In this document: piece by piece, positions 49,908-58,974 of the stretch
How positions within the stretch are numbered: the stretch's first letter is position 1
Layout of the letters: each line of letters opens with the position of its first letter
Source: Thermoplasmatales archaeon SW_10_69_26
GTDB taxonomy: Archaea; Thermoplasmatota; SW-10-69-26
Assembly: GCA_003009755.1 (NCBI GenBank)
Contig: PXUB01000038.1
Span: forward strand, 1 to 64,000
DNA: 64,000 bases
Direction of reading: 5' to 3'
Notes under the pieces: model-generated
The model's database searches: none
Told to the model about the DNA's origin: nothing
Seen by the model: the letters and a program-made list of their open reading frames with translations, nothing else
Translations under genes and position numbers: made by a program

Positions 49908-52346
49908 CTATGGCGGCCAGGCGTACTCGTCGCTGGTCGTCGTGGCCCCGTCGGCGTTCGTGGCGCGGAACTCGACGGTCACGTCCTCGCCGACGTGCGT
50001 GTTGCGGGCCCACGAGCCCCAGTCGGTGCGCTCGAGCGAGAACCAGTCGCCACCGTCGACGCGGGCGCTGACGCTGGCGATCGCGTCCTCGCTGTCGACT
50101 CCGACCTCGATCCACCACTCGTTGCCGCGCGGCTCCACGAACGTGGCCGCGAAGCCGGAGCCGCTGGAGCCGTCCGGGCACGTCGTGGCCGATGGATCCT
50201 CGCCCCAGGCGTAGCAGCCCGACGTCGCGTGGGCCTGCGAGCCCGAGTGCGCCCGGAACTCGACGACCGTCCCCTCGGGCGCATGCTCGCTGGTGGCCCA
50301 CGAGCCGTAGTCCTGCTGGCTCATCCCGAGCCAGCTGCCGCCGTCCAGGCGCACCTCGACGGCGTCGATCGACCGCTCGCTGGTCACGTCGACCTCGATC
50401 CACCACTCGTTGCCGCGCGCGTTCTCGAAGCTGGCGTCGAACCCGTCCGTCGATCCGCCGGACGAGCTGTCGGGGCAGCTCGTGGGCGAGGGGTCCTCGC
50501 CCCATGCATAGCAGTCTGACAAGGCGCGGTCACCGTCGCCGTTGCGGGCCTGCAGTTGAACGATCGCGCCCTCGGGGGCGTGCTCGTCGGTGGCCCACGA
50601 GCCCCAGTCCTGCTTGTCGAGGCTGAACCAGTCGCCGCCGTCGACGCGGGCGCTGACGCTGGCGATCGACTCCGAGCTTGCGACGTCGGTCTCGATCCAC
50701 CACTCGTTGCCGCGCACGTTCTCGAACGTCGCCGAGAACTCACCGCTGCTCGCCTCATCGCCAGAACCGCCGTCGTCGCCGCTCCCGTCGCCGGCCTCGC
50801 CGCTCGGCGAGCGGGCCCGTTCCTCGTCGGCGTTGCGCAGGTGGTTGTTCGGGTAGACCGCCTCGGCCGGGGACGGCGTGTCGTAAACCTGCAGGGCGCC
50901 CTCGCGGCACCCGACGTCGCGGTCCTTGCTGCAGTGGTCGCTGTCGCGGTGGATCGGCAGGACGATCTCCTGGCCGCCGTCGCCGTTCAGGTCGGCCAGC
51001 GTGGGGCCCTTGGAGACGACCCAGCCGCTGGGCGACGACACGAAGCCGCGCTTGATGCCATCCTGGTCGTAGATGCCGATCCCGTCGCTGCCGTCGACCT
51101 CGTTGGCGAGGATGTCGTGGGTCCCGTCACCGGTCACGTCGCCGACCGCGATGTTCTTGTTCGACCAGTAGTTGGGCTGCTCGGTCCGCCACAGCAGGTC
51201 GCCGGTCGGGCCGTCGACGGCGAAGAGGTTCGAGGGGCCGGTGTGCTGCCACTCGCCGGGCTTGTGCCCGACGGTGTTCCAGTCCTGGAAGACGACGTCA
51301 AGCTGGCCGTCGCCGTCGATGTCGATCGGGACCGGGCGCATGTGGACGTGCGGGTTGCTCCACGACCAGGTCTTCTGCCAGGCGACGTTGCAGTCGGCGT
51401 CAACGGCGAAGTAGTGGGCTTGGGCATCGTCCTCCCACCCCTCGTAGGGGGCGTCCTCGGGCACGTTGCGGACCCCGAAGACGGCCTCCAGGCGTCCGTC
51501 GCCGGTGACGTCGGCCAGCGTGGGAGAGACGCTGATGCTGCCGGGCCATACGCCGTGGTTCTGGGCGTAGAACTGGCAACGCCAGCCCATCGAGGCGGCG
51601 TCGTAGATCGTGATCCGCCCGCCGTCGCTGGGGAACACGGCCTCCTGGGCCCCGTCGCCGGTCACGTCGGCGACGAGCGGTCCGCCGTTCCCGTCGGAAT
51701 GGTCGTTCCAGTCGTCGACGCTCCCGTCGGGGGCGAGCTTGAAGACCGACGGCTGGTCGTCGAGCTGGGCGTAGGTGGCATCGTGGCCGTCGCCGCCGGC
51801 ATCCGCCAGGAACGGGGGAGCGTCGGTGGCGGGCGTCTCCCAATCGCGGTTGGGGTCCTGCTGCTCGGGATCCATCCGGGTCTCCCACAGCCGCGTGAAC
51901 TCGAGCTGGCGCTGGTCGTCGGTCGGGCGGGCCTCGAAGGCGGTGACCCACGCGGCGCTGTTGGCGAGCACGATGTCGGTCACGCCGTTGCCGTCCGTGT
52001 CACCGATCGCGGGTCCGCCGAGCTCGCGCGGCGTCCAGCCGTCGGGGTGGTTGGTCGACAGCTCGGTGATCAAGCCGCCATCGGCGCCGTCGAAGACGTA
52101 GGCGTGGTTGTTGTCGTTGTGCGTGACGATCTCCTTGTCCCCGTCACCGTCGAGGTCCACGGCGGCGATCGTGACCGCGTCGAAGGCCTCGTAGGGCGTG
52201 GGCGGGTCCGTCGTCGCCATGCTGATCCGGTGGTCGGGCTCGATGCCGAGATCCGAGTCGGCGCTGGCCGCAGCCGCGAGGCAGAGCACGCTCGCCCCGG
52301 CGAGCACGATCGCGGCGAGGACCCACCGTCGACCGGGCCGGGTCAC
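49908..52346 (-). CDS. Secreted VCBS/FG-GAP propeller protein with three C-terminal beta repeats
   Basis: An 812-residue exported protein. After the signal (VLAAIVLAGASVLCLAAAAS) come at least six VCBS/FG-GAP-type blades with calcium-binding D.DGDG cores (VDLDGDGDKEIVTHNDNNHA, VTGDGAQEAVFPSDGG, IDIDGDGQLDVVFQDW). After an Asp/Gly/Ser linker, three copies of a 95-residue domain follow: each has RGNEWWIE, then VDGGDWFSL or LDGGSWLGM, WGSWA or YGSWA, and CYAWGEDP. These look like carbohydrate- or peptide-binding modules. The GTG start overlaps the stop of the DUF4430-like lipoprotein gene, so both are made together. The 3' end faces the hairpin mosaic of htpX. Confidence 0.85.
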   Translation of the reverse strand: MTRPGRRWVLAAIVLAGASVLCLAAAASADSDLGIEPDHRISMATTDPPTPYEAFDAVTIAAVDLDGDGDKEIVTHNDNNHAYVFDGADGGLITELSTNHPDGWTPRELGGPAIGDTDGNGVTDIVLANSAAWVTAFEARPTDDQRQLEFTRLWETRMDPEQQDPNRDWETPATDAPPFLADAGGDGHDATYAQLDDQPSVFKLAPDGSVDDWNDHSDGNGGPLVADVTGDGAQEAVFPSDGGRITIYDAASMGWRCQFYAQNHGVWPGSISVSPTLADVTGDGRLEAVFGVRNVPEDAPYEGWEDDAQAHYFAVDADCNVAWQKTWSWSNPHVHMRPVPIDIDGDGQLDVVFQDWNTVGHKPGEWQHTGPSNLFAVDGPTGDLLWRTEQPNYWSNKNIAVGDVTGDGTHDILANEVDGSDGIGIYDQDGIKRGFVSSPSGWVVSKGPTLADLNGDGGQEIVLPIHRDSDHCSKDRDVGCREGALQVYDTPSPAEAVYPNNHLRNADEERARSPSGEAGDGSGDDGGSGDEASSGEFSATFENVRGNEWWIETDVASSESIASVSARVDGGDWFSLDKQDWGSWATDEHAPEGAIVQLQARNGDGDRALSDCYAWGEDPSPTSCPDSSSGGSTDGFDASFENARGNEWWIEVDVTSERSIDAVEVRLDGGSWLGMSQQDYGSWATSEHAPEGTVVEFRAHSGSQAHATSGCYAWGEDPSATTCPDGSSGSGFAATFVEPRGNEWWIEVGVDSEDAIASVSARVDGGDWFSLERTDWGSWARNTHVGEDVTVEFRATNADGATTTSDEYAWPP

Positions 52347-53380
52347 TGGCCGCCACCTCCCGAGGTGCGTTCGAAGGTCCACTCGTACGTCGAGCCGTGC
52401 TGGACGCGGATCGCGGTCAGGCTGGCCGTCTCCGGTTCGTCGTCGACGGCGAGCGTCCACCGCCAGGCGCCGCCCTGCGTGGAGTGGGCTGTGACGCCAT
52501 CGACGGTGTTCAGGCGGAACCCGGTGTCGTCGTGCTCGCGAGCGATGTGATCGGTGCCGGTCTCGTTGGACCAGTCGGAGACGAGATCGTGGAGGATGTA
52601 GGCGTCCGGGCGCCCAGTGTCGGCCTCCTCGTAGCGATGCAGCGTCGGCCGGGCGTCCGGGTCGTAGCCGACGACGTGCTCGGTGCGCTGGGGATCCTCG
52701 TTGCGGAACCCGTTGTAGTCGACGATCACCGTCGCCTGATCGGTGTCCGACCCGCCGGAGGGCCCGTCCCGTGAGGCGTTCTCGCGGGTCGTCGGCTCCT
52801 CGTCGCCGCCGTCGGCGGTCCGCCGTTCGCGTTCCCCGTCACTGCCGGCCTCGTCGGTGGCCGCCTCCGCCATCCGCCACTCGTAGGTCGCGTCCTCCTC
52901 GACGGTGATCGTGTTGAGGCTGGCGGTCTCCTCCTCGTCGTCGACGTAGAGGGTCCACCGCTCGGGCGAGGGCTCCGCGGGGATCCCCTGCACCGAGCCC
53001 AGCCGGTACCCGAGCTCCTCCTCGTGGGTGACCTGGAGAGCGGTTTCGGTCTGCTCGCGGAGATCGGCCAGCAGATCGTGCGCGGTGTAGGCGTCGGGCC
53101 CGGTGGCGTTGGTGGCGTTCAGCGTATCCTCGGCCGGACGCTCGTCGGGGTCGTAGGTGACCGTCTGCTCCCACACCTGGGGGGCCTCCTCGCGGGCTCC
53201 GCCGAAGTCGAACACGACGGTCGCCTCCGAGGTGTCGCCCGCTTGGGTCTGAGAGGAGGGTTCCGAGGTCGTGCACCCGGTCAACGCCAAGGTCAGGCCC
53301 AGGCCCACGAGGACGAGCAGGCGGGCTCGGCTACCGTCCTCGTTCGAGGGACAAGAAGGGTCTGCAGGCAGGTGGCTCAT
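52343..53380 (-). CDS. Lipoprotein with two DUF4430-like domains
   Basis: A 345-residue lipoprotein: LLVLVGLGLTLALTGCT is the signal. Two homologous domains follow, each with ATVVFDFGGAREE or ATVIVDYNGFRNE, DAYTAHDLLADLRE or DAYILHDLVSDWSN, RWTLYVDDEEETASLNTITV or RWTLAVDDEPETASLTAIRV and a final YEWRM or YEWTF. This is the pattern of DUF4430 (transcobalamin-like C-terminal fold), found in surface proteins with binding roles. It is cotranscribed with the propeller protein through a GTGA overlap. Together they may form a surface binding complex; ligand unknown. Confidence 0.8.
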   Translation of the reverse strand: MSHLPADPSCPSNEDGSRARLLVLVGLGLTLALTGCTTSEPSSQTQAGDTSEATVVFDFGGAREEAPQVWEQTVTYDPDERPAEDTLNATNATGPDAYTAHDLLADLREQTETALQVTHEEELGYRLGSVQGIPAEPSPERWTLYVDDEEETASLNTITVEEDATYEWRMAEAATDEAGSDGERERRTADGGDEEPTTRENASRDGPSGGSDTDQATVIVDYNGFRNEDPQRTEHVVGYDPDARPTLHRYEEADTGRPDAYILHDLVSDWSNETGTDHIAREHDDTGFRLNTVDGVTAHSTQGGAWRWTLAVDDEPETASLTAIRVQHGSTYEWTFERTSGGGGQ

Positions 53381-53467
53381 CGGGGCCGAGCATGCTCTGC
53401 GACCCGAAAAACCCGCCTCGTGGCCGAGATGTACGGCCGGACTCAGCCTAGGGCTCGCCGGGGACGG

Positions 53468-54034
53468 TCAGGGTTCCTTGGCGACCTTCACGCGAGCTGC
53501 GCGCACCAACCGGTCCCCGATCGCGTACCCGGGCTGCAACAGCTCGATCACGTGATCGGGCTCGTGCTCGTCGGTGGTCTCCGTCAACAGCGCCTCGTGG
53601 CGCTCGGGGTCGAAGCGCTGCCCGGGCTCGGGCTCGACGCGCTCGGCGTCGAGGCTGTCCAGCTTGTCCTCGACGCGTTTGACGACGAGCTCCAAGCCCT
53701 TGCGCACGTTCTCGTCCGGGTCGGCCTCCAGGGCGCGATCGACGTCGTCGAGCACGCCGGCCAGCACCTCGACCAAGCCCGTGCGGGCCTCCCGTCGGGC
53801 CTCGTCTTTCTCTTGCTCGACGCGCTTGCGGTAGTTCTCGTAGTCGGCCTGGACCTTGGCCAGCGCGTTCGTGCGCTCCTCGAGCTCGGCCTCGAGACGC
53901 TCGCGTTCGGCCTCGAGGTCCTCGACCTGGCCCTCCAGCTCGTCCACCGCGGCCGCGAGCCGTTCGGATCGCTCGCTGGGCGGGGCCGTCGACTCGCGGT
54001 TCGGCGCGGGATCGGCGGAGCCCTCGGGAGCCAT
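53468..54034 (-). CDS. grpE: GrpE nucleotide exchange factor
   Basis: A 188-residue co-chaperone that releases ADP from DnaK. A long coiled coil (VDELEGQVEDLEAERERLEA, then ERTNALAKVQADYENYRKRV) leads to the beta domain with FDPERHEALLTETTDEHEPD, VIELLQPGYAIGDRLVRAAR and VKVAK at the end. Usually grpE sits beside dnaK and dnaJ in archaea that own them; neither is in this window. Confidence 0.95.
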   Translation of the reverse strand: MAPEGSADPAPNRESTAPPSERSERLAAAVDELEGQVEDLEAERERLEAELEERTNALAKVQADYENYRKRVEQEKDEARREARTGLVEVLAGVLDDVDRALEADPDENVRKGLELVVKRVEDKLDSLDAERVEPEPGQRFDPERHEALLTETTDEHEPDHVIELLQPGYAIGDRLVRAARVKVAKEP

Positions 54035-54152
54035 CAGCCGCGCTTAGGCCTCTCCTGGGTTGAAGGTTACGGAGGAGACGCCCAGGGTCCAGCCCCGGGA
54101 TCTCCCTGGCCCAGGAGGAGGCTGGAGGGTCGGGGCCGGACGGGCTCCGAGG

Positions 54153-54485
54153 CTACTCGTTTCCGCGGGTGCGGATCCCGCCCTCGGTGTCGAGGACCTT
54201 CGTCTCGAAGGTCTCGCACTCGGCGCACTTGTAGCCCTCGAGGACCGAGGGTTCCCCGTCGACCTCGGCCACGCGGTTGGCCTTGTGCCAGGCCGTGGTC
54301 GCGCCGCACGTGTCGCACACGGCGGAGAACTCCGGCTCGAACACGCGCAGGTAATCGCCGTGCCCGCCTTGACGGTATCGCTTCTCGGCGAGGCCCAGCC
54401 GGCCTCTCCCGCGCTGGACGAGGCCGAGCGTGGCAAGCCCAGTGACCGAGGGGTCGGACCGAGGTCGGATGGCTGCGACCACCAC
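54153..54485 (-). CDS. Small zinc-ribbon protein
   Basis: A 110-residue protein with two CxxC pairs, SAVCDTCGATTAWHKANRVA and GYKCAECETFETKVLD, forming a zinc ribbon in the C-terminal half. No specific family is recognised. GTG 54485 gives the longest form and lies about 30-35 bases from the A+T-rich element at 54514-54526 that also serves lipA in the other direction; a shorter start nearer the ribbon is possible. Confidence 0.5.
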   Translation of the reverse strand: MVVAAIRPRSDPSVTGLATLGLVQRGRGRLGLAEKRYRQGGHGDYLRVFEPEFSAVCDTCGATTAWHKANRVAEVDGEPSVLEGYKCAECETFETKVLDTEGGIRTRGNE

Positions 54486-54513
54486 CCGATCCGAGGGAGC
54501 CGAGGGACCGAGC

Positions 54514-54526
54514 TTAACGCTTTTCT
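54514..54526. promoter_or_regulatory. Promoter region of lipA and the divergent zinc-ribbon gene
   Basis: TTAACGCTTTTCT is the only A+T-rich element here. It lies 24-36 bases before GTG 54550 (lipA, plus strand) and about 30-35 bases before GTG 54485 (minus strand). Confidence 0.45.
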
Positions 54527-54549
54527 ACCCGGGGCCACCTCGCTCGGTT

Positions 54550-55479
54550 GTGGCAGCTCCAGCTGAGGGTCGTCGACTCCCCGACTGGCTGAAGGTTCGC
54601 CCGCCGGGAGGCGAGGAGTACAAGCGCATCAAGGAGATGCGGACCGAGCGCGAGCTCGCGACGGTCTGCGAGGAAGCCCAATGCCCCAACGTCGGCGAGT
54701 GCTGGGGTGGCGGAACGGCGACGTTCATGGTCATGGGCGACACCTGCACGCGCGGTTGTCGCTTCTGCGCCGTGGAGACCGAGCAGGACGGCCAAGCGCT
54801 CGATCCGATGGAGCCGGCCAAGCTGGCCCGCTCCGTCGACGAGATGGATCTCGCGTACGTCGTCGTGACCAGCGTCGACCGCGACGACCTTCCCGACCAG
54901 GGAGCCAGCCACGTCGCCACCTGCATCGACACGCTGCACAAGGAGTGCCCGGAGACGAAGGTCGAGTTCCTCATCCCCGACTTCCAGGGCGAGGAGGACC
55001 TGATCAGCCTCGTCTGCGACGCCCAGCCGCACGTGCTCGCCCACAACATCGAGACCGTGCGCCGCCTGACGCCGGAGGTCCGCGACGACCGCGCCGGCTA
55101 CGACCAGTCGCTGGAGGTGCTGCGGTTCGCCAGCGAGTACGCCGAGAAGGCGCTCGACGGCCCGATGTACACGAAGTCCAGCATCATGGTCGGGCTCGGC
55201 GAGACCGAGGACGAGGTGCGCCAGGCGATGGACGACCTGCGCGCGGCCGGCGTCGACTTCCTGACGATCGGTCAGTACCTGCGCCCGTCCGAATCCCACA
55301 TCGAGGTCGACGACTTCGTGCCCCCCGATCTCTTCGACAAGTACGAGGAGATCGGCGAGGAGAAGGGCTTCAAGTACGTCGCCTCGGGCCCGCTCGTCCG
55401 GTCCTCCTACCGCGCCGGCGAGTACTACATCTCGAACGTGATCGAGTCCGGCGACACCCCCGACCTGCCGCAGCCGTGA
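54550..55479 (+). CDS. lipA: Lipoyl synthase (radical SAM)
   Basis: Inserts two sulfurs into octanoyl groups on E2 lipoyl domains. The 309-residue protein has both Fe-S clusters: the auxiliary CEEAQCPNVGEC and the SAM-binding CTRGCRFC, plus GLGETEDEVRQAMDDLRAAG, FLTIGQYLRPSESHIEVDDF and the C-terminal RSSY signature (VRSSYRAGEYY). Starting at GTG 54550 gives the normal length and a leaderless transcript. It stands 9 bases before pdhA, so lipoate attachment and its target complex are encoded together. No lipoate transferase (LipB/LplA) is in the window. Confidence 0.95.
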   Translation: MAAPAEGRRLPDWLKVRPPGGEEYKRIKEMRTERELATVCEEAQCPNVGECWGGGTATFMVMGDTCTRGCRFCAVETEQDGQALDPMEPAKLARSVDEMDLAYVVVTSVDRDDLPDQGASHVATCIDTLHKECPETKVEFLIPDFQGEEDLISLVCDAQPHVLAHNIETVRRLTPEVRDDRAGYDQSLEVLRFASEYAEKALDGPMYTKSSIMVGLGETEDEVRQAMDDLRAAGVDFLTIGQYLRPSESHIEVDDFVPPDLFDKYEEIGEEKGFKYVASGPLVRSSYRAGEYYISNVIESGDTPDLPQP

Positions 55480-55488
55480 GGTGATCGG

Positions 55489-56577
55489 ATGCCCCAACTC
55501 GACCAAGCCAAAGCGATCATGGACGACGACGGAGGGGTCCAGCGCGAGGTCAAGGTCCCCGACCTCTCCGAGGACACCATGCGCGACATGTACGAGGCGA
55601 TGGTGACCACGCGCCTCATGAACGAACGCGGCATGAAGCTGCAGCGGCAGGGCCGCATCAACTTCTACGTCGGTTCCGAAGGCCAGGAGGCCGCCCACGT
55701 CGGGTTCGGCGCCGCCTTCGAGGATCAGGACTGGTACTTCCCCCACTACCGCGATCCCGGCGTCGCGCTGTACCGGGGCGCCTCGATCGAGGAGATGGTC
55801 CACCAGTGCTACGGCACCGGCGAGGATCGGATGCAGGGGCGCCAGATGCCGAACCACTACAGCTTCGAAGAGCTCAACTTCTACTCCATCAGCTCCCCCG
55901 TCGCCACGCAGATCCCCCACGCGGTCGGCGCCGCCTACGCCGCCGATCTCGAGGGCGACGACGTCGTCACGGGCGTCAGCTTCGGCGACGGCTGCACCAG
56001 CGAGGGGGACTTCCACGTCGGCATGAACTTCGCGGGCGTCTGGGACACGCCGACCGTGTTCCTGTGCGAGAACAACCAGTGGGCGATCTCGGTCCCCAAC
56101 GAGAAGCAGACCGGCTCGGAGACGTTCGCCCAGAAGGCCGACGCCTACGGCTTCGAGGGCCGCCGCGTCGACGGCAACGACGTGCTGGCCATGTACGCCG
56201 AGGCCAAACGCGCCGTCGAGAGCGCCCGCGAGGGCGAGGGCCCGACGCTGATCGAAGCCCTCACCTACCGCATGGGACCGCACAGCTCCTCGGACGATCC
56301 CGACCGCTACGTTCCCCAGGAGGAGATCGAGGCCTGGGCCGGGCGCGACCCGATCGACCGCTTCCGCACGTTCCTGATCGAGCAAGGCGTGATCACGGAG
56401 ACCGAGGACGAGCAGATGCACGAACGCATCACGGACGAGATCGAGGCGGGCGTCCAGTCGGCCGAGGACGCCGAGGGGCCCACGATCCAATCGATGGTCG
56501 AGGACGTCTACGACGAGGTGCCCTGGCACCTCCAAGAACAGGCAGACGACCTCAAGCGCTTCTACGAGGAGGACTGA
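55489..56577 (+). CDS. pdhA: 2-oxoacid (pyruvate) dehydrogenase E1 alpha
   Basis: A 362-residue thiamine-diphosphate subunit. Seen: LQRQGRINFYVGSEGQEAAH, WYFPHYRDPGVALYRG, the ThDP/Mg motif VTGVSFGDGCTSEGDFHVGM followed by VFLCENNQWAISVP, and YRMGPHSSSDDPDRYVPQEE. The pattern is between pyruvate and branched-chain enzymes; archaeal complexes of this kind may use either substrate, so pyruvate is a preferred but not certain call. Three bases separate it from E1 beta. Confidence 0.93.
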   Translation: MPQLDQAKAIMDDDGGVQREVKVPDLSEDTMRDMYEAMVTTRLMNERGMKLQRQGRINFYVGSEGQEAAHVGFGAAFEDQDWYFPHYRDPGVALYRGASIEEMVHQCYGTGEDRMQGRQMPNHYSFEELNFYSISSPVATQIPHAVGAAYAADLEGDDVVTGVSFGDGCTSEGDFHVGMNFAGVWDTPTVFLCENNQWAISVPNEKQTGSETFAQKADAYGFEGRRVDGNDVLAMYAEAKRAVESAREGEGPTLIEALTYRMGPHSSSDDPDRYVPQEEIEAWAGRDPIDRFRTFLIEQGVITETEDEQMHERITDEIEAGVQSAEDAEGPTIQSMVEDVYDEVPWHLQEQADDLKRFYEED

Positions 56578-56580
56578 CAC

Positions 56581-57555
56581 ATGCCGGAGATGACGCTGGT
56601 CGACTCGGTGAACGATGCCCTGCACACGGCGATGGACGAGGACGACCGCGTCGTCGTCATGGGCGAGGACGTCGGCGTGAACGGCGGCGTGTTCCGCGCC
56701 ACCGAAGGCCTGCACGACAGCTACGGCGAGGAGCGCGTGATCGACACGCCGCTGGCCGAGGCCGGCATCGTCGGTACCGCGCTCGGCATGGCCATGTACG
56801 GCCTGCGCCCGGTGCCCGAGATCCAGTTCATGGATTTCATCTACCCCGGGTTCGACCAGATCGTCAACGAGATCGCCAAGCTCCGCTACCGGTCCGGCGA
56901 TCAGTACGAGGCGCCCATGGTCATCCGCACGCCCTACGGCGGCGGGATCCGGGGTGGCCACTACCACAGCCAGTCCAGCGAGGCCTACTTCACGCACACG
57001 CCCGGCCTCAAGATCGTCGTCCCCAGCACGCCCCAGGACACGAAGGGCCTGCTGTTGAGCGCGATCGAGGACCCCGACCCGGTCATGTTCCTCGAGCCCA
57101 AGCGCGTCTACCGCGCCGTCAGCGACGACGTCCCCGAGGGCCACTACACCGAACCGATCGGCGAAGCCCGCCTCGCCCGCGAGGGCGAGGACGTGACCCT
57201 GATCGCGTACGGCGCGATGCACCACGTCGCCATGGAGGCGGCCGAACGAGCCGCCGACGAGGGCGTCAGCTGCGAGGTCGTCGACCTGCGCACCCTGGTG
57301 CCCTTCGACCGTGAGACGCTCGAGGAATCCGTCACGAAGACCGGCCGCGCCGTCATCGTCCAGGAAGCCCCCCGCACGGCCGGGTTCGCCGCCGAGCTGT
57401 CCGCGTTCCTGCACGAGGAGTGCATCCTGCACATGATCGCACCCGTCCAACGCGTCACAGGCCTGGACACCCCGTTCCCGTACACGCTGGAGGAGGAGTA
57501 CCTCCCCACACCCACGCGCGTCCTGGATGCGATCGACGAGACCCTGACCTATTGA
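56581..57555 (+). CDS. pdhB: 2-oxoacid (pyruvate) dehydrogenase E1 beta
   Basis: A 324-residue partner of E1 alpha: MTLVDSVNDALHTAMDEDDR, VVVMGEDVGVNGGVFRATEG, DTPLAEAGIVGTALGMAMYG, PYGGGIRGGHYHSQSSEAYF, VVPSTPQDTKGLLLSAIEDP and PYTLEEEYLPTPTRVLDAI are all family blocks. It completes the alpha2beta2 decarboxylase that loads acyl groups on the E2 lipoyl domain. Confidence 0.95.
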   Translation: MPEMTLVDSVNDALHTAMDEDDRVVVMGEDVGVNGGVFRATEGLHDSYGEERVIDTPLAEAGIVGTALGMAMYGLRPVPEIQFMDFIYPGFDQIVNEIAKLRYRSGDQYEAPMVIRTPYGGGIRGGHYHSQSSEAYFTHTPGLKIVVPSTPQDTKGLLLSAIEDPDPVMFLEPKRVYRAVSDDVPEGHYTEPIGEARLAREGEDVTLIAYGAMHHVAMEAAERAADEGVSCEVVDLRTLVPFDRETLEESVTKTGRAVIVQEAPRTAGFAAELSAFLHEECILHMIAPVQRVTGLDTPFPYTLEEEYLPTPTRVLDAIDETLTY

Positions 57556-57566
57556 GGTGACACACG

Positions 57567-58901
57567 TTGACCGAGGACTTCCACTTCGAGCTTCCCGACG
57601 TCGGTGAAGGCGTTCACGAGGGCGAGATCGTCAACTGGCTCGTCAGCGAGGGCGATCAGGTCGACGAAGACCAGGACATCGTCGAGGTCATGACCGACAA
57701 GGCGACCGTCCAGATCTCCGCTCCCGTCGCCGGCACGATCAAGGAGCTGCGTTACGACGAGGGCACCGTCGTCGACGTCGGCGACGTCTTCGTCGTCATC
57801 GGTCCCGAGGGCGCGGTCGAGACCGACGAGGAGGAGACCGCCGACACCGGCGGTGAAGACGGCGCCCCCGAGGCCGAGGCCGGCGAGACCGAGGCCGAGG
57901 AGGACGAGGACGAGGACAAGACCCTCTTCGAGCTGCCCGAGGGGCCCGGCGGCTCCGAGGACGAGCGCCGGCCCGCGCGTCAGCGCGAGTCCACGCCGTC
58001 GAGGTCGGGTGAGGTCCTCGCGATGCCGCGCGTTCGCCACGCCGCCAAGGACCGCGGCGTCGACCTGGCCAGCGTGCAAGCCACCGGCTCCCAGGGCCAC
58101 GTCACCCTGCAGGATCTCGAGGCCTACCTCGAGGGCGAGGCCGGCGGCTTCGAGCTCGAGCACTTCGACTTCGACCTGCCCTCCGTCGACCGTGACCAGG
58201 CGCGCGAGGTCGAGCCGCTCAAGGGCCTGCGCAAGCGCATCGCGGAGAACATGACGCGCGCGAAGACCCTGCAGCCGCACTTCACCTACGTCGACGAGCT
58301 CCGCGCCGACGAGCTCGTCTCCACGCGCAACGAGCTCAAGCAGCTCGGCGAGAAGCGCGACGTCAACGTCACCTACCTGCCCCTGCTCGTCAAGGCCGTC
58401 GTCCGCGCCCTCCGCGAGCACCCGCGCTGCAACGCGCTCATCGACGAGGAAGACCAACAGCTGGTGATCAAGCAGCCGATCAACGTCGGCATCGCCGTCG
58501 CCACCGACCGCGGCCTCGTCGTCCCCGTCGTCAAGAACGCCGACGAGAAGACCCTGCTCGAGATCGCCTCGGAGATCGAGACGCTCGCCCAGAAAGCCCA
58601 CGAGAACCGTCTCTCGATGGACGACCTCACCGGCGGCACGTTCACGATCACCAGCCTCGGCGCCGTCGGCGGCATGCTGGCGACCCCGATCCTGTTCCAT
58701 CCCCAGGTTGCCATCATGGGCGTCCACGCCATCCGCGATGAACCCGTCGTCGAGGACGGCGAGGTCGTGCCCGGCAAGAAGATGAACCTCTCGTTCACCT
58801 TCGACCACCGCATCGTCGACGGCTACGACGGTGCCCTGTTCGCCCAGGACGTCAAGAAGTACCTCGAGGACCCGAACCTGTTGCTGCTCGAGGGCCGCTG
58901 A
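57567..58901 (+). CDS. pdhC: 2-oxoacid dehydrogenase E2 (dihydrolipoamide acyltransferase)
   Basis: A 444-residue core subunit. An N-terminal lipoyl domain has the modified lysine in VEVMTDKATVQISAP, followed by a very acidic linker, a peripheral-subunit-binding domain (AMPRVRHAAKDRGVDLASVQ, then TGSQGHVTLQDLEAYL) and the acyltransferase domain ending FTFDHRIVDGYDGALFAQDV (catalytic His-Asp). No E3 (dihydrolipoamide dehydrogenase) gene follows, although in haloarchaea it normally does; it must be elsewhere. Confidence 0.95.
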   Translation: MTEDFHFELPDVGEGVHEGEIVNWLVSEGDQVDEDQDIVEVMTDKATVQISAPVAGTIKELRYDEGTVVDVGDVFVVIGPEGAVETDEEETADTGGEDGAPEAEAGETEAEEDEDEDKTLFELPEGPGGSEDERRPARQRESTPSRSGEVLAMPRVRHAAKDRGVDLASVQATGSQGHVTLQDLEAYLEGEAGGFELEHFDFDLPSVDRDQAREVEPLKGLRKRIAENMTRAKTLQPHFTYVDELRADELVSTRNELKQLGEKRDVNVTYLPLLVKAVVRALREHPRCNALIDEEDQQLVIKQPINVGIAVATDRGLVVPVVKNADEKTLLEIASEIETLAQKAHENRLSMDDLTGGTFTITSLGAVGGMLATPILFHPQVAIMGVHAIRDEPVVEDGEVVPGKKMNLSFTFDHRIVDGYDGALFAQDVKKYLEDPNLLLLEGR

Positions 58902-58974
58902 CGTCGCCCGGGCCCCGGCCAGCCGCCGCCGGCACCCGTCAAGCCTTTGAGACGGGTGCGGGTTGGCCCTCGCG

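Noticed and set aside
53468-54152. A dnaK-dnaJ-grpE operon
   Set aside because: Only grpE is present; neighbouring sequence holds unrelated genes.
54514-57450. 978-residue minus-strand frame opposite lipA and pdhA/B
   Set aside because: Shadow of three well-identified genes; composition is the usual antisense pattern.
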